A stretch of 64,000 nt of DNA from Saturnia japonica (Eukaryota > Arthropoda > Insecta > Lepidoptera > Saturniidae): assembly GCA_033032175.1 (NCBI GenBank), contig CM065309.1, positions 21,452,001-21,516,000 on the forward strand. Direction: 5' to 3'. Shown here in pieces: positions 56,312-64,000 of the stretch. The notes beneath the pieces were generated by a model, which searched no databases, was not told the origin of the DNA, and saw only the letters and a list, made by a program, of their open reading frames with translations. Position 1 is the stretch's first letter. Each line of letters starts with the position of its first letter. The position numbers were made by a program, and so were the translations under genes.

Positions 56312-58821
56312 TGTCAGTATAAAATAATTTAATAATTTTAGGCAAATAAAATACCAATTTTAGATAAATCTATATCGAATTTGACGAATATTTAATACTG
56401 AAAAATAAAGTTGGGAGAATTAAGTTCATGCCTTGAAATCTTCGAAATGCGTTAATAAAACTTTATAATTCGTTTCAAATAAATTTTCCATAAATCAAAG
56501 TTACCTAAGGCTTCGTATCAGATTCATCCTCTAATTACTTCTTTGAAATACATCTTCTGATTCTAAAAAAAATCTGTGATGTGTTGAGTAAGTATTAGTG
56601 TCATGAATATATTAGTATTTTAATTTAATATTTGAAGTGTATTTAAAATATTCTGTATTTCTAAAAGTCATAGTATACGACTATCAGGAATATAATTATC
56701 TCAGGGCCTATGCCTGAAGAAGTGTTTGCCGGTTATTATATTATATTCATACACACGTTAAAAACAAAGTTATTTTTGTACATCGGCCTGTGAATGTATT
56801 AACTTTAAGTTTATTATCATGGCCTAAATTGTATAAAGTTTAAATAAATTTGGAATATTCTCAGGGGTACTTGGAGCTCCATTGGAAAGGCTCGTGTGCC
56901 AATACATTTTGCCAATAAAATCTTTCTCTTCAGAGAAATAACACTAGCATGAACGGTGGCGATTGTGCTGTAAAAGTCGAACTTTGTACTGTTAACAGGG
57001 TTGAAAAGTTTCTACCTCGATGATCTTATTATATCTAACTAGGTAGTTACAGACCTGCATGAGGACAGGAAGGGGTGAAGGATATTTCTACCTCGATATA
57101 TACTGTATAGCCGCTCGTGGATAATAAAGTCGCGTCTGTTAAAGAAATTATTTGCATACAAAAACTATGTATTCATCGTTATTATTTATTTTTTGTTTGG
57201 TATTAATATCGAAATAAGATTTGATGTATTTGCCTTAGGTTTTTTCTATGGACTTTTACATGATGGCTCTAAAGGATTATCTTCCAAATAGTTCTTTAGT
57301 GTTTGAAAACAGTGTTTTTTTATAAAGGTCCTAACAATATAATAAACATCATGAAAATTTTGATTTATTCGGTCATAAAAAGTAAGGGATATTGCTTCAT
57401 AAAGTGATATTAGTGTCATAAAGTGAGCAGCCGTACTAATAATTGCGCGGTACCGCCAACAAATAATCCCAATGTCTATGCATATTCTTCATATTTATAT
57501 AATTGGTTTTGTTTATTATATATTTTGCTCCTCGGAATACTTTATTGAGTGGAACATCTCCTCACTTACTACAATAAGCTATGTTGGCTCTAAACGTGAT
57601 TTCTGTCCAAAATATTTATGGCAACTTTGATTGCAGTGTCTAAAGATAACCAGGTAATCTTGAAGCGATAATATTAATGAGCAAAGGAGAACATTTTGGG
57701 ATCAAATATATATCTATATGACTAAATCAAGGCCGTGAAACTGTAGGAATTTATCCCGGCTAATATACCTACGACATCGGAACATTCAAGTGTAACGTGA
57801 AGATATATAATATATGCAGGTGGGCATCACAGTGCCGTCGAATTGCTGAGCTACTATAAAAAGAGGAAAGCCTTTTGAAGATGAAATACCTATCAAAACA
57901 AATACAAATTTCAGCAATAAACATCACAATCAAGAAGATAAATCGAAATACCAAGATCTAAACTACGTGATGGTGTATGCACGGATAACTATGATACAAC
58001 ATTTTTTTAATAAAACAGTAAAAATTTTCTCGTCGGCATATATTGAATACTAATTACATATGAAACATGTATATTTTAAATATATTTTATTGAAGATAGT
58101 TTGTAATACTGTATGACTCTAAGATTTTGATTAATACAGCATCTTGTAATCTAAGGCCAATCTTTTTTAAGTCGTAAATATTCAAGTATGTCTGCACTAA
58201 TATCACGTGTAAATAGCTAAAAAATATGGACATTATATAAAAAAAACCTTACGAAATAAAAATAAATTGTAAGCAACTTCAAAACATATAAACTAAGCTA
58301 TTGTAAACCTTTATGAAAGTGACTTTTGTTTTTCTTTGTAATGGAAAATAAAAAATCTTCGTGTATTTGAAAAGTCCAAAAGATTTAGTATTTGCCTTAC
58401 TACCCTCTAAGGACTTTGCATATATGTATTTCTATTTGCTTTTTTCTATGTATTGTTACTTCTGTAAGTTGTTATTTGTTTATCTACCGATCAGAAGGGT
58501 TTCTTTGTTGATGAGCCTTTCAGAAAAGTTTTGCCACTATATTTGTCTTAGTATAATGTAAAATTCAAAGGTCTTCCATTGTCATGTTTCACTTTTCAAT
58601 ATCTAAGTAATCTTGTGGTATACTATAATTATAATAATCCGCATTCCCCCATATATTGCAGGGTTTAAATAACTGGATCTCGTTAAAAAAAATATATTTT
58701 ATCTACACAAACTACGTTAGGTTCTTCCTTTTTATAAGATTGTTGATAAGTTTTGACGGTTCTGGCTCTGGTTGATATCTGTATTGAAATATCTATCTAT
58801 GTCGATTGTACTATGTTTCAG
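56312..58821. other. AT-rich intronic stretch
   Basis: A phrase TTTCTACCTCGAT occurs at about 57009 and 57087. No gene recognised. Confidence 0.4.
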
Positions 58822-58919
58822 GGTGTATCGTGGTTGTGTCATATTTACTGATGGGTCGAAGGCTTTGCTCGGTGCTGCCGCCGTTTGATCAGACCGAAGG
58901 CAGCACAAACAGCCAACAG
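58822..58919 (+). CDS. Class A GPCR (peptide-type), exon D: end of TM5 and ICL3
   Basis: Acceptor TGTTTCAG ends 58821. With the G from exon C the first codon is Gly, then CIVVVSYLLMGRRLC, the cytoplasmic end of TM5 with the conserved Tyr (SYLLMGRR), and an ICL3 start SVLPPFDQTEGSTNSQQ. The apparent donor is CAG|GTAATT (58917-58922), phase 0. The donor is weak and lies 5-10 bp before an abnormal homopolymer-rich block, so the true exon end could be different. The following exon(s) with TM6 and TM7 were not found. Confidence 0.9.
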
Positions 58920-58924
58920 GTAAT

Positions 58925-61900
58925 TTTTTTGTTTTTAAACCCTTTTTTCAAAATGCGGTTTTAAAATATTTTTGGTTTTTTTAACACAGAAAAATTTTAA
59001 TTTTTAAAAAAAAAAATTTGGTTTTTTTTTAACTAGTTTGTCCCTTCAATTTAAAAAAACCCTTTATTTCTAAAAAAATTAAAATTTTAAAGAAATTTTA
59101 AAATTGTTTTTTTGTTTTCCCCCAAATTTTTTTGTTTTTTTTTCGTTTTTGCCCAAAATTTTAAGTTTTACCCCAAAAAAAACGAGAAAAAAAACCCTTA
59201 AAGGGGTTGGCCCAAGCCCCCCAAAAAAATTTTCCCAAAAAAAAAAAAAAAAATTTTTTTTTTTTAAAAACCTTTTGTTTTTAAAAAAAATTTTTTTTTT
59301 ATTTTTAAAATTTTTAAAAGTAAAAAAATTTTAATTTTAAATAAAAAAAAACCCTGAATTTCTAAAAAAGTGGAATTTCTTTTTTTAAAAAGGGTTGTAA
59401 AAAATTTTTCCCAAAAATTTAAATTTTTTTTTTTAAAAAAGGGGAAAAAAAAATTTTTCCCCAAAAGTTTTTTAAAAAACCAAAAAAAATTTTAAATATT
59501 AAAACTTTAAAAAAACTTTTAAAAAAATTATTTTTTTAAAAAATTTTTCAAAAGAAACAAAACAAAATTTATTTTAAAAAAATTTTAAAAATTTTAAAAG
59601 GGAAATCAAAACCAAATTTTAACCCCCTTTTGGGAAAAATTTTTTTAAAAAAAGTTTGGTTTTTTTTTAAAGTTTTAAAACGGAATTTACCCAAAATTAA
59701 AATTTGGTCTCCTTTGTGTTTTGAACCTTTTTAAAAAATTTTTTTAAAAAAATTTTTTAAAAAATTTAATTTTAAAAAAAATTTTTATTTTGCTTGGGAA
59801 ATTTTCCCAAATTTTAAAACCTTTAAAAAGGAAAAAAATTCGATGGGGTTAAAAAAATTGCAATTTACTTAAAAACCCATCCCCCCTTTTTTAAAAGGGA
59901 ATGTTTAAAAGGGAAATTTTTTTAAAAAAAAAAATAAAAATAATTTTCCTTTTGATTTTTTTTTTATTTTCTTTGTTTTTTTTTTTTTGCTTTTAATTTA
60001 ATTAAAACCCCAAATTTTAATTTTTTTATCTGGGGGGCTAAATTTTGAAAGGAAACTAAAGCAAATTACCCTTTTTTTAAAATTTAAATAAACCCTTTTT
60101 TTGGTTTTAAAAATTTTAAAAATTTTATTTGAAAAAAGGGGATAAAATTGGTTTAAATTAGATTTTATTTTGGGTTTTTTATTTGTTGGGAAATTTCAAA
60201 AAAAATTGAACCCGGGAATAGGGATTTAAATTTTTTGGGCAACAAAAAAAATTAAAATTTTCTTTGAAATTTAACAAATTAATTTTTTAATGGGGTTTAA
60301 AAAATTTTTTTTAATCAAATTTGCCCATTCAAGGTTTGGGAAATTTTATTTAAAATTTCAAAAAAAACCCCCCTTTTTAAAATTTAATTTTTTGTTTTTT
60401 TTTCTTTGGAAAATACAAAATTAAAATTTTCAAATTTTAAAAAACCAAACCCAAAAAAAATTTTATTTTTTTTAAAATTTTTTTTAATAACTTTTTAAAA
60501 ATTTTTAAATAATTTTAAAATTGGGGGTTTTTAATTTTTGTTAAAATTTTAAAAATTTCCCCAAAAACCCCTTAAAAAAAAAGGGAAAAAAATTTTTCCC
60601 CTTTTAATAAAATTTAAACCATTTTTATTGGTTTTTTCTTTTAATATCCCCAAGGGTAAATACTTTAAAATTTAAACTTTTTTGCAAAAATTTTCTTTTT
60701 TGGGGTTAATAAAATTAAAATTGGTAAAAAACCGAAATTTTTATTTTTTTTTAAAAGTTTGAAAAAAAGGTTAAATCTTCCCCAAAAATTTACAAGAATT
60801 AAGTCCCACAAAAAACCTTAAAAAATAAAAATTTGCAATTATTTTTATTTTTTTTCTTGGGTTACTTATTTAAAATTTAAAGCAGGAAAAATTTTTCCAA
60901 AAAATTTAATTCTTTTCCAAAGGAAAAAAATTTAAAATTTTATTGGGTGAAACGTGGTACATGGTTTTTAAATAAAGGGTTAGAAGGGTCCCAAAATTTC
61001 CCAAAGAGGAGGGTTTAAAGGGAAAAAGAAAAAAAAATTTTTATTTAAAAAAAAAATAAATAATAAATTTAAAAGGAAAAAGAAAATTTTGGGGAATTTT
61101 CCCAATAAATTTAAAAACTATTTTGGGGAAACGGGGTAAGGCCAAAAACACCAATTTTTATCAAGTTTTTGTTCTTTATTTTAAGAGAATTTAAAACTAA
61201 GGGAAAAGAAAATTAAAAAGGTTTAAAAACCCAAATTTAAATTTTTAGACCCAAAAAAAATCCCTCTTTAAAATTTAAAATCAAATTTAATCCCGTGCCC
61301 AAAATGAAAAGGGATTTGAAAGCTTTTGGCTTTAGATTTAAAAATGAAAATTTCAAAATTTGTTTCCCCAAAAATGGGGGCCTTCGGGAATTTAATTTAA
61401 AAATTTAAAAAAGGGTAAAAATTTAAAAATTTTTTGGGGTTTTTAAATTTCCAAAAAGACAAAACCCCTTTGGGTGGGAAAAAAAAAATGAAATTTGTTT
61501 AAAAAATAAAATAAAATTTTATAGGAACAAAAAAAAATAAAGAATTTAAAAAATATTAAATTTAAAAAATTTTTAAAGCAAAAAAAAAATTTGGGATCTT
61601 AAAGTAAAAGGGAAAACCCGGGGTTACAAAAAAAAAGGGTTTTTTAAAAAATGAAAGGGAAAATAAAAAAAAAGGGCCCCAAAAAGTTAGGTTTATTGGA
61701 ACCGAAAAAAATATTAGGTGTTAAAAAGGGGGGGGGCAAACCAAATCAAAAAACCCCCGAACCTTGGGTAAAACCCCCAAAAAAATTATGTTTGTTGGGC
61801 CTTTCCTTTTAAAATTGGGATTTTTAAATTTTTGGGTTGCAAAAAAAGAAAGGAATGGGAGGAAAATTTTTTATAACAAAAGACTTCCCCTAATTTGGGA

Positions 61901-63410
61901 AAAAATTTATTTTTAAAATTTAAATTTTATTTAAAATTTTTGTTAATTTTTTTTAAGTTTTAAAAAATTTTAAAAGTAAAAATTTTTTTTAATTTAAAAA
62001 AAATTTCCCTTTTAAAACCTTTTTTTAAAAGCCCAAATAATAATTTAAAAAAGTATACATAAGCAAGTTTTTTTTTAAAATTTTAAAGGAAATCGAATTC
62101 CCAATTGAATTTCCAAAACCAGAAACCAAAAAAATTTTAATTTTTTTTTTTAAATTTTTAAAAATTTTTAAAAAAAAAAGTTTTTTTTAAAAAATTTATA
62201 AATTTTTTTTTTCTTTTGGTATTTTTACAATTTAAAAATTAAAAAAAATTTAATTTAAATTTATTTTAAATTTTAAAATTTCCCCAAATTTAAAAAAATT
62301 TTTAAAATTTTATTTTTAAAAATTTAAAACCCTTTTCCCTTAATTTTAAATTATTTTAAAAAAAAAATTTGCCAAACCCATAATTTCCAAAATTTTTAAC
62401 AAAAAAAATTGGTTAAAATAAATATTAAAATTTCACAAATTAAAAAAATTGAAATTTTTTAAATTTTTTAAAAATAAAAAAAATTTAAAACCCAAAATTT
62501 ATTTTTTAAATATTTTTAAAAATTTTATTTTTTTTAAAAAAATTTAAAAAACTAAAAATATATAAACCCCTTTCCTTTCAAATAATGCTTTTTTTAAAAA
62601 AAATTTTTAAAAAATTACAGGTTTTTAAAAAAATAATTTAAAAATTTTAAAAAAATTAAAAGAAAAAAAAAAAACAAAGAATTTTCAAAAAAAAAACTTT
62701 TAAACAAAAATTTTTTTAAATAAAAATTTTAAAAATTATAAATTAAAAAAACTTAATTTTTCATTTAAAATAAAACAAAATTTTAAAAAATAAATAAACC
62801 AAACAGGGTTTAAATTTAATTAAAAAATTAAAATTCAAATTTTTAAAAAAAAAATTTTGTAAATTAAAATTAAAACTTTATTATTTTTTAAAACCGAAAA
62901 ATTTTAAAATATTTTTTTAAAAAATTTTTAAATTTTAAATTTAAATTTTTTGGCCCTTAATTAAATTTGGTTTCGTTTAAAACTTTTTGTAATTTTTTTC
63001 TTTTTTTAAAATTTAAATTTTTAAAAATTTTTAAATTTTTTTGGAATTTAAATTTAAAAAATTTTCCCATTTTTTTTTTTCCTTTTTAAATTTTTTTCTT
63101 TTCTTTGGTTTATACCCCTTTGGAAAATTTAAATTTTTTTTAAAATTCCAAATTTTTTAAAAGGGGTTTTGTTTTCCCTTTTTTTTTTTTTTTTCGGGCC
63201 CCAAAGGAAAAAAAACTTTAACCTTTTGTACCTTGTCTTTGGGGGAAAAATTTTGGGGGTTGAAAAAAACCGGATTTTTGGCAATTTTTTTGGAAATTTC
63301 GACCCAAACCAACCCTGGGGCCGGAGAAAAAGGGAAGTTGGGTGGGGAATAAAAACCAAAATCCCGGGGGAAAAAATTAAATTAAAAATCAAAATAAAAA
63401 ATAAAGTGGA
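58925..63410. other. Abnormal homopolymer-run sequence, probable assembly artefact
   Basis: For about 4.5 kb nearly every base belongs to a run of two to ten identical bases (A/T runs with CCC and GGG blocks); ordinary dinucleotide and trinucleotide variety is lost. The boundaries are abrupt. Normal genomic sequence lies on both sides: a coding exon on the left and a Helitron on the right. This texture is what a poor consensus of noisy long reads or faulty gap filling can look like. Open frames inside (59104-59334, 59264-59464, 63129-63437, 63169-63510) are low-complexity and not genes. Confidence 0.75.
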
Positions 63411-64000
63411 AATTTTTTTTTGTTTGTTTGTTTGCACGCCAATCTCTGGAACTACCAGTCGGATTCGAAAAATTGTTTTTGTATATGATAGCCAGGTTCA
63501 CGAGGAATAGTATAGGCTATATAGCATTAGGCTATAAACTCTTAACTAGCCTTAATAAATTATTTTTGTTAAGTAAGTCGGAAGTGGAATCCCTCCCAAA
63601 CTGTTTTATCCGCGTGTGCTGGCTTAATGGTTAATGATAAGTAAATACAAAGTTCTACAAAAATATTGGTCCTTAGTATATCTAAAAAGAATCTGCAATA
63701 GCATATGCATATCTCTTATACATAAGCCACAATAAGGTATTTTGTGCCAAAGATTTGTTGAAAATTAAAAAGTGTTTTATAAGCATTATTTTTAGACATG
63801 GAATATTAATCTTTACAAACAAAAGTTACTTCATCATAAATAAAATTGTATGAAGTTAAATTTTGCTTGATATGGTATGCTATTTGGACACATAGTTTAG
63901 GAGATAATGAAAAATTAAAACAATTTGTACTTGCGGGAAGAACAATTGTTATGTAAGACTACATGGGTGCGTTGGCGGCGTGACACAGTGGCCTAATATT
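63411..64000 (+). mobile_element. Lep1-like Helitron derivative (type B), copy 4, runs off the window
   Basis: Starts TTTGTTTGTTTGTTTGCACG then CCAATCTCTGGAACTACCAG and carries the type B landmarks (ATAGCCAGGTTCACGAGGAA, TGTTTTATCCGCGTGTGC). The 5' end is lost in the corrupted block and the 3' end lies beyond the window. Confidence 0.75.

Larger units (their letters stand above)
53939..58821 (+). other. Receptor intron (about 4.9 kb)
   Basis: GTGAGT at 53939 to TGTTTCAG ending 58821. It holds the R1-clade fragment and a Helitron. 56320-58820 is AT-rich without recognised genes. Confidence 0.85.

Noticed and set aside
59104..63634. Several open frames of 66-113 codons
   Set aside because: All but the last lie in the homopolymer-run block and are Lys/Phe/Leu-rich low complexity; the last is inside a type B Helitron copy.

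Overview
The window looks like about 64 kb of AT-rich animal nuclear DNA, almost certainly from a moth or butterfly. The evidence is spliced exons separated by introns of 5-23 kb and a repeat population I recognise as lepidopteran: Lep1-like non-autonomous Helitrons with A|TC...CTAG|T ends, a tRNA-derived SINE present in three copies, CR1-, jockey-, RTE- and R1-type LINE fragments, a BEL/Pao LTR element and a mariner. There are no bacterial-type operons, no CRISPR array and no intact tRNA or rRNA gene.

The only host gene I can support is a class A (rhodopsin-like) peptide-type G-protein-coupled receptor on the + strand. Four internal coding exons lie at 14999-15141 (TM2, ECL1, start of TM3), 31077-31303 (TM3, DRY, TM4, start of ECL2), 53833-53938 (end of ECL2, most of TM5) and 58822-58919 (end of TM5, ICL3). 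Their splice phases join perfectly (2; 1/1; 0/0; 1/1; 0). The N-terminus with TM1 and the part with TM6-TM7 were not found. Nearly everything else lies in this gene's introns or upstream of exon A.

Layout. 1-15 kb: a decayed LINE (1795-3423) with a nested insertion, an inverted-repeat element carrying a LINE fragment (6779-7431), Helitron and SINE copies and unknown repeats. 15-31 kb (first visible intron): a BEL/Pao LTR with gag and protease remnants (15611-18627), a Helitron with internal ~115-bp tandem units, an R1-clade element with only ORF1 between perfect 13-bp target duplications (25660-27202), and jockey-like LINE pieces including a ~94-bp-arm hairpin. 31-54 kb (second intron): a solo LTR inside an older repeat, then a mariner (33103-38528) interrupted by a nearly full-length CR1-like LINE on the minus strand, then sparse sequence, RTE-like fragments, Helitrons and a Helitron-like element with two inverted 3' ends. 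54-59 kb: an R1-clade reverse transcriptase fragment, a canonical Lep1-like Helitron and the last exon.

From about 58925 to 63410 the sequence changes abruptly to homopolymer-only texture (runs of A, T, C and G with little else). I read this as corrupted or gap-filled assembly; it may hide the next receptor exon. Normal sequence resumes with another Helitron copy at the right edge. I found no convincing new enzymatic or defence system. The strongest unusual items are the ORF1-only retroposon, the double-3'-end Helitron derivative, the nested insertion stack, the LINE hairpin and the corrupted block next to a coding exon.
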